A stretch of 64,000 bases of DNA from Heterodera schachtii (Eukaryota > Nematoda > Chromadorea > Rhabditida > Heteroderidae). Positions 44,572-56,275 of the stretch are shown here, piece after piece. The position numbers were made by a program, and so were the translations under genes. Within the stretch, counting starts at the first letter, position 1, and every line of letters starts with the position of its first letter. The stretch spans positions 2,546,636-2,610,635 of the forward strand of contig SIJG01000007.1 in the NCBI GenBank assembly GCA_023374025.1, in the 5' to 3' direction. Below the pieces are notes generated by a model, which did no database searches, had not been told where the DNA came from, and saw nothing but the letters and a program-made list of their open reading frames with translations.

Positions 44572-45612
44572 ATCTTTTGGTGTCACAAAATTCAGGATTT
44601 TTACAGATCATTTCCCATTTTCTATTTGTTTTTGGCATTTCAATAGTATTGGGGGTTAAGCTAACAAACATTTTATTAAAATTCAATTATTAATTTTTCA
44701 ATTTTGATTAAATTCAATTTAGAATTAATTTCCCATGCTAAAGAAATGCCAATTTTTCATTGAACGTGTTTTTCTTCTGACATTTTCCAATATTTTTCGA
44801 TTTATTTTGCATTTTCTTTTCAATTTTCAATGATATTCCTTCTGTTTCCACTTTTGCTTTTCATTTTACTACATTTGTAAATTTCTTTTATTATATTTAA
44901 ATAAAAGTTTTAAATGATTTTAATTTTCATTTCATTTTTCTCAGCATAACATACACAAAAATTCGTCGGCTACATAACATTTTGGGATTTAACTTTGAGA
45001 CCCGACATTTGGGGACCAGACACTTAGGGATTCCGACCAAATGTAATTAAAAGCCATTAAATCAAATCGAACTAAATTATTAATTAGGAATTTTAGAATT
45101 TCAGAGTTGAAAATATAAATAAAACATAAAATGGACATGCGCTTTTTTTTTAATTCTTAAGAATTATTTAGTGTTTCCTCATTTTCTATCAGATTTCATC
45201 AGTTTGATTTAATATTATATAAAATTGCAATTGATGGGGCAAAAAGTAATTTAATATCGAGTTATATTAAATAAAGATGAGATTTTAGGGAATTCTACTT
45301 AAGACCATTACCATAAAAGTTTCATCTTTATTTAATATTAATATTGGATAATCCTATTGAAGGGCAACCATCATGTTAATTATTTATCATAAAATACAAA
45401 TTATATTAAATAAATAAAAGATTTTGGGTAATTCGACACAAATATTCCTACTAATGATCATTATTTAAAATATTAATATTATTTAAATGTCATTATTTAA
45501 TAAAAATATAAAATTTTACATGAATAAATAAGAGACCGGACGAACATTCGCCAAAATTTGCCTATTTTTAATGCGAGATGAATTGGAATTTATTTTTATT
45601 TTTTAAAAGATA
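44572..45612. other. 3' flank of copy F
   Basis: Shared with the flank after copy I (54577 onward): TTTTGGTGTCACAAAATT, CATTGAACGTGTTT, TCGTCGGCTACATAACATT, GGGGACCAGACACTTAGGG. A few short segments (TTGGATAATCCTATTGA near 45353; TTCCTACTAATGATC near 45447) resemble the reverse of the left-edge satellite unit. No gene. Confidence 0.6.
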
Positions 45613-45750
45613 ATATTTTATTCTGTTTCTGTAATTTCTTTTTTAATCATTATTCATCTTTCTATTCACTATTCAAATGCAATTCAATTGTGAGTTAATT
45701 AATTATGGAAATTAATTTATTAACCATTTTAATTAATTAGATGGAGGATT
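45613..45750 (+). pseudogene. Orphan signal exon and start of exon 2
   Basis: 45613-45690 aligns with the family's signal exon, but the ATG is ATA and the donor has lost a base (TTCAATTGTGAG). After the normal-length intron an ATTAG acceptor is followed by ATGGAGGAT (compare GTGGATGAC), then homology ends. A second copy lies at 55378-55500. Confidence 0.7.
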
Positions 45751-45917
45751 TTTTAAGAAAATTTTCAGTAAATGTCCTAAAAAAACCTAAAATTTCACAA
45801 TTTTTTGTACATATTTTTAGGATTTTTGAGAATTGATAGTAATTTCATATAAAAAATTTAAAAATTTTTTTTGAAAATATACCCCTAAAAATTTGTTTTT
45901 TTTTCAAAAAAAGAGAT

Positions 45918-46065
45918 AGTAAAAAGGGTGCTTCTAAGCTTATTTAGGTCATTTTTATGGCATTTTGTACTTATTTCACCACTTTACGAAGAGTAAAAAG
46001 GGTGCTTCTAAGCTTATTTAGGTCATTTTTATGGCATTTTGTACTTATTTCACCACTTTACGAAT
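45918..46065. repeat. 74-bp tandem duplication
   Basis: Two copies of AGTAAAAAGGGTGCTTCTAA ... CACTTTACGAA at 45918 and 45992. A single related copy lies at 55660-55735 and a diverged one near 19260 in intron 3 of copy B. Confidence 0.9.
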
Positions 46066-46071
46066 ATTTGG

Positions 46072-46730
46072 ATCGTAAAACAATACATTTTAAAAACGTT
46101 GTCAAATTTCACTTATGTGTCTCATGGATGAGACGCACAATAGTGTCATCATACAATAACAAACAATTCTTTTTAACAACTTAAGCACATTTGTTATCTC
46201 TCGAAAATTTTCCTTTTTATTGCCTTGTTTATATAATTATAGATGGGGTGAAAATAAGGAAGGGATGCGAGCAAATTTCCCATTGTCTCTCCCTTTCCTT
46301 TCTTTTACTCTTTTTTCTTTTCCATTGCAATTTACTCTCTCTTTTCCCCCACTCCCTCCCTCTCCCACACACACGCACGCATCCAACAGACTGCTGCTGC
46401 ACAGCCGCACGCGTCTGTCCACACTGTCTGCCCATCCCACCCGCCGCGTCCCCGCATAGACAGACAGGCAGATAGTGCGCTATCTCCCTCCTTCCCTCTT
46501 ACTAACCACCACAACACGGGAAGAAAATCTTTTCTCTCCCAACTATTTCTTTTTTGCTTTTTTCTTTGTCAATACTATTTCTTTTGCATTTTTCTTTTTC
46601 TTAACAATTTCTTTTCATCTCTTTTTCTTTCGCATTTCTCCCCACAACAAATTTAAATAAAGCGCCACACAAAGACAACGCCATGGAACATACATACATA
46701 CACACGGACGTTCATTTTATTATACTAGCG
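46072..46730. repeat. Direct repeat 1 of a composite element
   Basis: About 650 bp (CGTAAAACAATACATTTTAA, TCTCATGGATGAGACGC, TTATATAATTATAGATGGGG, CACACACACGCACGCATCC, ACAACGCCATGGAACA) repeated at 49203-49845 in the same orientation. Pyrimidine-rich with a GACAGACAGGCAGATAG stretch. Open frames through it are compositional. Its 3' side runs into TTATACTAGCGGGGTCAGCG, which starts a GC-rich nested palindrome. Confidence 0.85.
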
Positions 46731-46850
46731 GGGTCAGCGCCTTCGGCGCATCCCCCGCTAGGCAGTACGATTGTGTTATAGAATTATGAATGATAAAATC
46801 GAATGGCTCGGCCGCTTCGCGGCCTCGCATCTTTTTCTTGGCTTTTTCTC
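46731..46850. repeat. GC-rich nested palindromes
   Basis: AGCGGGG...CCCCCGCT encloses GCGCC-TTC-GGCGC (46727-46760), and at 46806-46826 CTCGGCCGC-TTC-GCGGCCTCG. The same hairpin type recurs at 48828-49050. Confidence 0.8.
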
Positions 46851-46859
46851 CAATCGCTG

Positions 46860-48770
46860 GGACTCAACCCACCAGCATTTCAATCTCTGGGACAATTCTC
46901 CGGCATTCCAAACACTGGGACTCAAATCCCCGGCATTCTAAACACTGGGACTCAACCCACCAACTTTCAATGACATTCCAATCACTGAAGCCACCAACAT
47001 TCCAATACTGGGACTCAACCCACCAGCATTTCAATCTCTGGGACTCAATCCTCCGGCATTCCAATCTCAGAGACTCAATTCTCAGGCTTTCCAATCGCTG
47101 GGACTCAACCCACCAGCATTTCAATCTCTGGGACTCAATTCTCAGGCTTTCCAATCGCTGGGACTCAACCCACCAACTTTCAATGACATTCCAATCACTG
47201 AAACTCAACCCACCAGCATTTCATTCTCTGGGACTCAATTCTCGGCATTCCAAACACTGGGACCAACCCACCAACTTTCAATGACATTCCAATCACTGAA
47301 GCCACCACATTCCAATACTGGGACTCAACCCACCAGCATTTCAATCTCTGGGACTCAATCCTCCGGCATTCCAATCTCTGGGACTCAAATCTCCGGCATT
47401 CCAATCTCTGAGACTCAATTCTCAGGCTTTCCAATCGCTGGGACTCAACCCACCAGCCTTTCAATCTCTGGGACTCAATTCTCAGGCTTTCCAATCGCTG
47501 GGACTCAACCCACCAACTTTCAATGACATTCCAATCACTGAAACTCAACCCACCAGCATTTCATTCTCTGGGACTCAATTCTCGGCATTCCAAACACTGG
47601 GACCAACCCACCAACTTTCAATGACATTCCAATCTCTGGGACTCAATCCACCAACATTTCAATCTCTGGGACTCAACCCACCAGCATTTCAATCTCTGAG
47701 ACTCAATTCTCAGGCTTTCCAATCGCTGGGATTCAACCCACCAGCATTTCAATCTCTGTGACTCAAATCTCCGGCATTCCAAACACTGGGACTCAACCCA
47801 CCAACTTTCAATGACATTCCTATCTCTGGGACTCAACCCACCAACATTTCAATCTCTGGGACTCAAATCTCCGGCATTCAAATCTCTGGGACTCAAATCT
47901 CCGGCATTCCAAACACTGGGACTCAAATCTGCGGCATTCCAATCTCTGAAACTCAACCCACCAACTTTCAATGACATTCCAATCACTGAAACTCAACCCA
48001 CCAGCATTTCAATCTCTGGGACTCAATTCTCCGGCATTCCATCTCTGGGACGCAAATCTCCGGCATTCCAAACACTGGGACTCAAATCCCCGGCATTCCA
48101 AACACTGGGACTCAATTCTCCAGCATTCCAATCTCTGGGACTCAACCCTCCAGCATTTCAATCACTGGGACTCAACCCACCATCATTTCAATCACTGGGA
48201 CTCAAATCTCCGGCATTCCAATCACTGAGACTCAACCCACCAGCATTTCAATCACTGGGACTCAATTCTCCAGCATTCCAATCACTGGGACTCAATTCTC
48301 CTGCATTTCAAACACTGGGACTCAACCTCCAGCATTTCAATCTCTGGGACTCAAATCTCCGGCATTCCAAACACTGGGACTCAACCCACCAGCATTTCAA
48401 TCACTGGGACTCAACCCACCATCATTTCAATCACTGGGACTCAAATCTCCGGCATTCCAATCACTGAGACTCAACCCACCAGCATTTCAATCACTGGGAC
48501 TCAATTCTCCAGCATTCCAATCACTGGGACTCAATTCTCCTGCATTTCAAACACTGGGACTCAACCTCCAGCATTTCAATCTCTGGGACTCAAATCTCCG
48601 GCATTCCAAACACTGGGACTCAACCCACCAGAATTCCAATCTCTGGGACTCAATTCTCCGGCATTCCAATCTCTGGGACTCAACCCTCCAGCATTTCAAT
48701 CACTGGTACTCAACCCACCATCATTTCAACCAATTTTCAGGCATACAATCACTGGGATTCAACCTCAGCA
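46860..48770. repeat. 30-bp minisatellite, ~60 units
   Basis: Units of the type CATTTCAATCTCTGGGACTC + AACCCACCAG. Variants alternate CCAATCACTG, CCAAACACTG, AATTCTCCGG and so on, with larger repeated blocks (for example ~190 bp at 48130-48320 and again at 48370-48560). Because the unit is a multiple of three, frames stay open on both strands (218 codons at 47811-48467, +). These would encode decapeptide repeats such as FQSLGLNPPA, but there is no start context, splice structure or signal peptide to support a gene. Confidence 0.95.
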
Positions 48771-48819
48771 AATTTCTTCAGCCTTTTTCTTTTTGTGTGC
48801 CTTGGGATGTTAAACCGTT

Positions 48820-49060
48820 GGGGAGGGCTCGGCCGCTTCGCGGCCTCGTACGGGGGCCTTCGGCCCCCTCAACAATTTTCTGCGCCAAAAGTAGTCACTC
48901 GGCCGCTTCGCGGCCTCGTTCGGGGGCCTTCGGCCCCCTCAACAATTTTCTGCGCCAAAGGTGCTCACTCGGCCGCTTCGCGGCCTCGTACGGGGGCCTT
49001 CGGCCCCCCTCACCAATTTTCGACTGCGGCTCGACAGCTTCGCGGCCTCGCATTTTTCTT
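48820..49060. repeat. CTCGGCCGCTTCGCGGCC hairpin array
   Basis: Three tandem ~69-bp units, each with the palindrome CTCGGCCGCTTCGCGGCCTC, the palindrome GGGGGCCTTCGGCCCCC and CAACAATTTTCTGCGCC. A partial fourth unit follows. Very GC-rich against its surroundings. 49061-49202 after it is AT-rich and empty. Confidence 0.9.
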
Positions 49061-49202
49061 TTGGCATTCCTTCGCATTAAACAAAACATTAGCTTTTTAC
49101 ACAAACTGACAAAACAAAAAAGCAAAACCAAATATTTGATTTTTCAAATCATTAATCAACACATGAGTTATCTCTAAAGCATGCGAGGCACAATAGTGTG
49201 GA

Positions 49203-49845
49203 TCGCATAACAATACATTCTAAAAACTTTAACAAATTTCACTTATGTGTCTCATGGATGAGACGCACAATAGTGTCATCTCATACAATAACAAACAATT
49301 CTTTTTAACAACTTCAGCACATTTGTTATCTCTCGAAAATTTTCCTTATTCTTTTATTGACCTGTTTATATAATTAAAGATGGGGTGAAAATAAGGAAGG
49401 GATGCGAGACGAATTTCCCATTGTCTCTCCCTTTCCTTTCTTTTACTCTTTTTTCTTTTCCATTGCAATTACTCTCTCTTTTCCCCCACTCCCTCCCTCT
49501 CCCACACACACGCACGCATCCAACAGACTGCTGCTGCACAGCGCACGCGTCTGTCCACACTGTCTGCCCATCCCACTCGCCGCGTCCCCGCATAGACAGA
49601 CAGGCAGATAGTGCGCTATCTCCCTGCTTCCCTCTTACTAACCACCACAACACGGGAAGAAAATCTTTTCTCTCTCAACTATTTCTTTTGCTTTTTTCTT
49701 TGTCAATACTATTTCTTTTGCATTTTTCTTTTTCTTAACAATTTCTTTTCATCTCTTTTTCTTTCGCATCTCTCCCCACAACAATTTAAATAAAGCGCCA
49801 CACAAACACAACGCCATGGAACAGACAGACATTCATCTTTAGTAT
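49203..49845. repeat. Direct repeat 2 of the composite element
   Basis: Matches 46072-46690 with small indels. It ends CATTCATCTTTAGTATATAG, after which a secreted-family exon 2 remnant starts. The pair with the intervening minisatellite looks like a terminal-direct-repeat or tandemly inserted element; no transposase, helicase or reverse transcriptase is present. Confidence 0.85.
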
Positions 49846-49854
49846 ATAGGAAGG

Positions 49855-50460
49855 ATATTTGTGCAGAAAATAGGCCGGCAGTCCCACACTGAAGTCAAAA
49901 TTTGTATTTAAAAATCGAAATGAAATTGAAGGACCGCTAATTTATGTGGTGAATTGTCTCATGAAAATTTCGCAATTTTATTTTATAAAATGGATTGGAG
50001 AAGCATATGATTATAAATTATACAAATGCTTCCATTTTTTGAACCTAAAGGCAATTGACAGCGAATGAATGTCAAAGAAATGAATTTTAGAAAGAATAAT
50101 TCGACAAAATTTGATGAAAATTTGAATAAAAAGTTGAAAAAGCGGAAGAAAAGGCAAAAAAAGACGATTATGAGCATTTTATAATTGAAAATTCAAAATT
50201 CAGTGAACTACGTAATTTGGTGAGCCTTAAATTAAAGGTATTATTTTTTGAATAAATCAAATTTTAGACTGATGATGATTTATTTTCTGAATTTGTGAAA
50301 GGACAGGCGACAAATTTTGAGAAATTTTTGATTATGACTAAAGAATATTCAAATTATTTATGTCGAATGAAACATAAAGATGGAAAAAATATATGAAAAT
50401 ACAAAAGAAAATGCCAAGGAAGAAAAGAAGAAATTGGAAAAAGCATTGACCACGATTCAT
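49855..50460 (+). pseudogene. Secreted-family copy G, fragment
   Basis: It begins inside exon 2 (after the CQKYRKYL region) with a GTCAAAATTTGTATTTAAA segment, NCLMKISQFYF-like sequence, then loses frame. The LLNE motif is deleted. The exon 3 start (TDDDLFSEFVKGQATN) follows a normal TTTAG acceptor at about 50267, and soon after jumps into the last-exon sequence for KMEKIYENTKENAKEE, which ends at about 50455. The N module of unit 2 is deleted. Confidence 0.8.
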
Positions 50461-51067
50461 TTAGTGGATGAATTATTATTTTCTCGTGTTATCAAATTTT
50501 TCGAGTTAATATTTTAAATTAATACATTTTCATTTCTTTTTTCCAATTAAAACATTTACAAAAACGGATTTTAACATTCAGGATGTTTTCTTTTCAGAAA
50601 GCATTTCTCCAAAGATGGGACAAATCCGGATATTCACAAATATTGGAACAATGGAAAACTCAGAATTTCGAAAAAAATTTTAAACCATTGGAATATTTTC
50701 AAGCCAAGTTAGTTTTATGAATTTTCCTCTCCGTATGAATTTCGAAATAATGCAAATTAATATTTTCAAATAAAATTGATTCCATTATTGATATATTAGT
50801 TTAATTCTCCCCTCTTTTTCTCCATAGGTTTTGTTTTAAATTAACGATTTGAAATATTTGTCCGACCCGAACCCTAATTACATAATTATTTAATATTAAA
50901 CAATATTTCTCTACTTAATTAAAATTGGTTTCGATTTTTACCTTAATTAATTAACTCGCTGATCGATTTTTTGTTTGAAAAGTAAAAAAATATTTTAATT
51001 TTCGGTAATTCATTACATTGTAAAATGGTTTTGGACAGTCACGCCCTCATCTAAGCTAAGGGTTAAG
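50461..51067. other. AT-rich spacer between fragments G and H
   Basis: Contains GTTTTCTTTTCAGAAAGC (50585), shared with 63195, and a GAATTTTCCTCTCCGTATG flank-type segment (50715-50825). Near 50945 the reverse of AACAAAAAATCGATCAGCGA (56345) appears. No gene. Confidence 0.5.
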
Positions 51068-51715
51068 GAGGAATTTAAAGAATATGAACGGACAGAATGC
51101 CAAAAATATCGAAAATATTTGGATATTTTGTACGAATATTTGTGCAGAGAATACGCCGGAATTCCAACAGTGAAGCCAAAATTTGTGTTTAAAGATAAAA
51201 TTGAAATTGAAGGACCAATAATTTATGCGGTGAATTGTCTCGTCAAAATTTCTCACTTTTATTTTATAAAATCTGTGGGACAAAAACATGAATATAAATT
51301 AAATGAATTGTTCAATTATTTTGGAACTTTTAAACCAAAATTGTTGAATGAGGAAAGATTAAATGATGAACCAAAGTGCCAATGAATGAAAAGATTTTAC
51401 AATTGGCAATTGACACAGCGAATGAATGCCAAACAAATGAAAGTTTAGACGTAATAATTCGACAAAATTTTGAAGAATATTTAGAGAAAATGTTCAAAAA
51501 AGCGGAGGAAAGGGCAAAAAAGACGAACCAGAGAGAGCAAACAAAATTAATGATGATAAACATTTGATAATTGAGGATTCAAAATTCGATGATAAATGGA
51601 CATGGGTGAGACTAAACATTCAATGAAAATTAAATAAATTCAAAATTTAGACTGATGATGCTCAATTTTTGGAATTTGTCAAAGGATTAGCGACAAATTT
51701 GAGAAATTTTTTAAA
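51068..51715 (+). pseudogene. Secreted-family copy H, truncated at both ends
   Basis: Exon 2 enters at the EEFKEYERTECQKYRKYLD region and continues to a normal donor at about 51605. A single-base loss near 51370 breaks it before PMNEKILQLAIDTANE. Exon 3 begins at about 51653 (TDDAQFLEFVKGLATN) and is cut at about 51715, where ACTGCATTCTATAATTG of the upstream-flank repeat (as at 30925) begins. The signal exon and exon 4 are missing. Confidence 0.82.
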
Positions 51716-53655
51716 ACTGCATTCTATAATTGTTTACAAAAAAAGTTTTTTTTCTCGAACAAATATAATTAAATACTTAAATAAAATATTTTTTCATTCA
51801 TTTTATTTTTTCGTTGAATTTTTCTCTCCGTATGAATTTCGAAATAATTCAAATTATTATTATCATATAAAATAGATTCCAATATTGATATATTAGTTTA
51901 ATTCTCCCCTCTTTTTCTCCATATATTTATTTTTTTGACATTTTCTTTCTGTTTTCCTCTCCCTTTGAATTTGAATTAATGCTAATAAAATGTTTATTCA
52001 TATTAATTTAAATTTTTTTATTGATATTTTAGTTGAAATAATATCTTATTTAAATGCCCCTCTATGAATTGTCCTTACCATTATTTCACAAATTTTTCTT
52101 CCCTGGGCTCCATTTTATAAAATTGAAAAATTAAGAAAATGCTTTATTATAATTCTGCAATTTCTAATTTTCTTAAGTTTATAAAAATCGAAACTTTTAA
52201 GCAACGGAAATTAAATTTCGGAATTGCAAATTTATAAAAATAATAGAGTTGAACAGCTCAGTTCCCATTCGATGTTATAGCGAATTTTTGATTTTCCGCC
52301 ATTAGAGAAAATTATGCACTTTCTTATCATTTTAAATATGGCAAAAGGTTTTACCTAAAATTCAGCTTAATTGGGACGAATGAAAGAATTTTATGCCATT
52401 TTATTTTTTCAAATTTTTAATGGTACTATCAAAGATAAAAACCGATGCGCAAGGATATTCTCGATGTTTAAGTTCATTCAAATCCTGGATTAATATTTTA
52501 GCTAAAAACTTAGGCATGTAAAGCCATAGTGGAGCTCCAGGAGGATTTCGCTGGCGCAATGCGACGCCACCGCCCACTAGTGCTGTTCGAGACTCTCGGT
52601 CTCGAGAAAATTCTCGGGTTTTTGGTCTCGGTCTCGGGTTTTCAGTCTCGGTCTTGGTCTTCGAGACTTTCGGGACTCGAGACCGAAACTTTTTACACCC
52701 CTAATGATTGGCTTTTTGTAAACTAAATATATTTTTGGTAACTTTTACTTTTTTTTCTTACTCATATGCGTGGTCCAGTGGGTTGTGCTTAGAGGTGCGC
52801 CGTTATCCAAAAAACCCGTGAAATTCACGGTTTTCGTGACCGTGAATTTTTTAAGGTTTAATTTTTCTCTGCCGGCGAATTTTTTTGTTTTTTTACATTT
52901 TTCACCGTATTTTTAATTTGAATGCAATTTGTGCACAAATAATGACCAAGTTTTACGAATTTAAGCCAATTTTTTTTATGAAAAATCAAAATTTGAGTGC
53001 AATTTGTTGAAGATATTATCCATAAAATGAGCCAATTTAACAATTTTAATCGATTTAAAAAGGCAAAAACCAAAAAAAAGCAAATTATAGGTGTGCTCGA
53101 AAAATCGGGTACTGAAATGTCCCTTGGAAATCGCGCCATATTTTTCTCATTATTTTGGGCCGTCTAAATCGATTCAGACTTTTTTTTTTTACATGTTTTG
53201 AGTTTGGGAGCTATGAGACATATTTACCAATTTTTAAGAAAAATAGGAGTTTTGAGGAAAATTTTTGTAAAATTGTTGGGATTTATTAACTGTTTTTGCC
53301 CAAAATTACTTTTTAAAGAAAACTAATGCGTTTTAATTAAATGGCGTCATCCTTTCGGTTCCTAATTTTTCCGTTGGATCAGTTCACCACTGATGAAACT
53401 TTTACATGAAATCTAATTTAGTTTTATAAAAATGGCCTAAATGATTATCAAAATAAAAAATTGACAAAATGATTAAAATTCTTCGTTTAATTTAACGTAA
53501 AAACATAATCAAAAGAATGAAAAATGTCAAAATTAATTTTTAAAAAAATGAATGAAAAATTTACATTAAATCTAATTTAATTCCAAAATTGGCCCGTTTT
53601 TAAGGTGAGTTGAATTGTAAATTGTTCTTTTTGATAATTTTAGAAATCTAAAACA
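51716..53655. repeat. Co-duplicated 5' flank of copy I
   Basis: Homologous to 30926-33047 and to the reverse of 60707-61760. Includes the GGTCTCG block at 52576-52703. The abrupt left boundary inside exon 3 of copy H defines one breakpoint of the duplicated unit. No gene. Confidence 0.88.
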
Positions 53656-54576
53656 ATGTTTTATTCTTGTCGTTTAATTCCTTTTATTATTATTGTTGCT
53701 CCTTTAATTCCAATTTTAAATGCGACGAGTCCATCGGTGAGTTTTAATTGAATAGAGTAATTATTTACTAACCCATTTTAATTAATTAGGTTGAGGACAA
53801 AATGCTCATTGCGTTTATGAAAGGTCATCAAGAAACGCAAATTAGTGAATATTCAATGCAAAAATATGAGGCACACCTTGGCATTGTGTATTATATGAGA
53901 AAGAACTGGAAATGTGACGAAATAGCAGATGAATTTGAAGAATATGAACGGACAGAATGCCAAAAATATCGCAAATATTTGGACATTTTGTACGAATATT
54001 TATTCCGACTTTATGTTGAAGGTTTTATTTTAAATTAAGATTTTAAATATAATAATAATTATTTAAGGTAAAAGCAATGAATTGGCCCATAAATTTCCAT
54101 GGGTTAAGCCAATCTTTATGAATAATGGAAATACTACGTTAGCTGAAGTCATCATACAACTTAATGATATTTCGCAATGTTTTTGGCAAAAGGATAACAA
54201 CACATTGAAGAATATCAATTCTATCAATTCCTATGAACTGAATTTGGTAAATGAGATGGAATTGAATTATGAAATTATGGAAAATTGGTTTAATAAATTT
54301 AAACAAAATATTTTGGAAAAAATTTACGGACCTAAAAATGTGCAAAAAAAGGGAAAGAAAATTTTACATTTATCAAACATATTGGAAGACAATCTTCGAC
54401 AAGAATTTGAGCAAAAAATGAAAAAAATGTATGAAAATACAAAAGAAAATGCCAAGGAAGAAAAGGCAAAATTGGAAAAAGCAATTGAAAATGCGCAAAA
54501 TTATGTAGAAACAAACAATCTGCAAAGAGAATATAATGACAAATTTGACATTTTCAATTCATCGCCATTTTCATAA
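53656..54576 (+). CDS. Secreted family protein, single-unit copy I
   Basis: Three coding exons, 53656-53736, 53790-54021 and 54068-54576, phases 0 and 1; product 273 aa. Exon 1 is a 27-codon signal peptide. Exon 2 starts like other exon 2s (VEDKMLIAFMKGHQETQISE, EAHLGIVYYM, NWKC, CQKYRKYLDILYEYLF) but ends like an exon 3 (RLYVE, then a phase-1 donor). Exon 3 here equals the family's exon 4: VKPIFMNNGN, SQCFW, LNLVNEMELNYE, coiled-coil-like MYENTKENAKEEKAKLEKA, ending SSPFS. It is thus one N module plus one C module. The simplest origin is recombination between the homologous CQKYRKYL stretches of exons 2 and 3, deleting about 0.9 kb. Everything is in frame with good splice sites, so it may work as a monomeric form. 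K replaces Q in NWQC. Confidence 0.82.
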
Positions 54577-55377
54577 ATATTTTGGTGTCACAAAATTTGG
54601 GCTTTTGGCAGATAATTTCCTATTTCCTGTTTATTGGCATTTCTATAGCATTGGGTGTTTAGCTAAGAAATATTTTATTAAAATTCAAAGTTATTTTTCA
54701 ATTTTGATTAAATTCACTTTAGATATATTAAAGAAATGCCAATTTTTCATTGAACATGTTTCTGTCTTCTTCTGAAATTTTCCAATATTTTTCAATTTAT
54801 TTTGCAATTTTCTTTATTCCTTCTGTTTCCACTTTTGCGTTTCATTTTACTACATTTATAAATTCTTTAATTATATTTAAATAAAAGTTTTAAATGATTT
54901 TAATTTTAATTTCATTTTTCTCAGAGAACATACACAAAAATTCGTCGGCTACATAACATTGGGGATTTAACTTGGAGACCCGACATTTGGGGACCAGACA
55001 CTTAGGGATTCCGACCAAATGTAATTAAAAGCCATTAAATCAAATTGAATTAATTATTAATTAGGGAATTTTAGAATTTCAGAATTGAAAACATAAATAA
55101 AATATAAAAACTTGTAAAAATTATTAAATAGTTAAGAAATTAACTAATATCTATCCTTTTGTAGTGAAGCATATATTTTTAAATAATGTGAGTTCCTGTT
55201 TTAAATGTTAATAAAAGCTATAGACACTGCTTTGCTATATTGCTTTTATTAATCAATTTGGCCCTATTGAAGGGCAACCATCATGTTAATTATTTAGCAT
55301 AAAATACAAATTACATTAAATAAATAAAAGATTTTGGTTAATTCTACTCAAATATTCTACTGATGATTATTATTTTT
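54577..55377. other. 3' flank of copy I
   Basis: Homologous to the flank of copy F (44572 onward). The stretch 54750-54780 (CATGTTTCTGTCTTCTTCTG) is the uninterrupted version of the site that holds an inserted element beside copy J. No gene. Confidence 0.6.
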
Positions 55378-55500
55378 CTTTTTTAATCATTATTCATCAT
55401 CTTTCTATTCACTATTCAAATGCAATTCAATTGTGAGTTAATTAATTATGGAAATTAATTTATTAACCATTTTAATTAATTAGATGGAGGATTTTTTAAC
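55378..55500 (+). pseudogene. Orphan signal exon (second copy)
   Basis: 55378-55433 is a 5'-truncated signal exon like 45613-45690, with an extra CAT (ATTCATCATCTT) and the same damaged donor. It is followed by the same ATTAG-ATGGAGGAT sequence. With the flank it forms a duplicate of 44572-45990. Confidence 0.7.
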
Positions 55501-55890
55501 GAAATTTTCAGTAAATGTCCTCAAAAAACCCAAAATTTCACAATTTTTTGTACATGTTTTTAGGATTTTTGAGAATTGATAGAAATTTCATATGAAAAAT
55601 TTAAAAAAAAATTTTTTGAAAATATACCCCTAAAAATCGTTTTTTTCAAAAAAAGAGATAGTAAAAAGGGTGCTTCTAAGCCTATTTTGGTCATTTTTAT
55701 GGCATTTTGTACTTATTTCACACCTTTACGAAGATTTTTTCCAAAAAACACCATTTAAAAAATTTTATTTACATATTTTAGTACCATATTTGATACTTTT
55801 TGTACATTTTCCTACATATTTTAGCATTTTTTATACATATTTTATTTACATATTTCGTGATTTTTCTTACATAAAAAAGAATCCCTGTTA
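55501..55890. other. AT-rich spacer
   Basis: Contains one copy of the AAAAAGGGTGCTTCTAAGCC segment (55660-55735) and TTTTTACATATTTT-type sequence like intron 3 of copy B. No gene. Confidence 0.5.
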
Positions 55891-56120
55891 ATGAATATTC
55901 AATGCAAAAATATGAGGCACACCTTGGCATTATGTATTATTTGAAAAAGATATGGCAATATGACAAAATAGGAGATGAATTTGAAGAATTTGAACGGACA
56001 GAATGCCAAAATATCGCAAATATTTGGAAATGTTGTACAAATATTTGTGCAGAAAATAGGCCGGCAGTCCCACACTGAGGCCAAATTAAAAAATGTACAA
56101 AAATTGCCAATTAATGATTA
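55891..56120 (+). pseudogene. Secreted-family exon 2 fragment
   Basis: NEYSMQKYEAHLGIMYYLKK, IWQYDKI (C of WQC lost), EFEEFERTECQ, then a one-base loss and a run-out through CGGCAGTCCCACACTGA, ending with QKLPIN-like sequence. No flanking exons. Confidence 0.8.
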
Positions 56121-56124
56121 GTAG

Positions 56125-56275
56125 TGTGTATAAAATTTCTGTATGGCTGAGTATTTGTGCCAATGTGGATGGGCGGGGAAACATGGGAATGACCATGCCA
56201 TAACCCTTGAATGGGAGGGGGAATGATTGACAGTTTTACTAAAATATTATTTCTAATTTGCACATTTTTCTTTTT
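56125..56275. repeat. Dispersed repeat R3, copy 1
   Basis: GTGTGTATAAAATTTCTGTA, GGAAACATGGGAATGACCAT, GGGAGGGGGAATGATTGACA; the second copy is at 62515-62700. No coding potential. Confidence 0.85.

Noticed and set aside
46191..46517. Overlapping open frames in the pyrimidine-rich direct repeats
   Set aside because: Both strands and several frames are open at once and the pattern repeats at 49366-49738 with indels that shift frames; no coding constraint.
47811..48467. 218-codon decapeptide-repeat frame as a real gene
   Set aside because: The 30-bp unit leaves several frames open on both strands; there is no start context, splicing or unique sequence. Reported only as a finding.
46072..49845. 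LTR retrotransposon
   Set aside because: The direct repeats lack TG..CA ends, no primer-binding site or polypurine tract is evident, and the interior is minisatellite without gag or pol.
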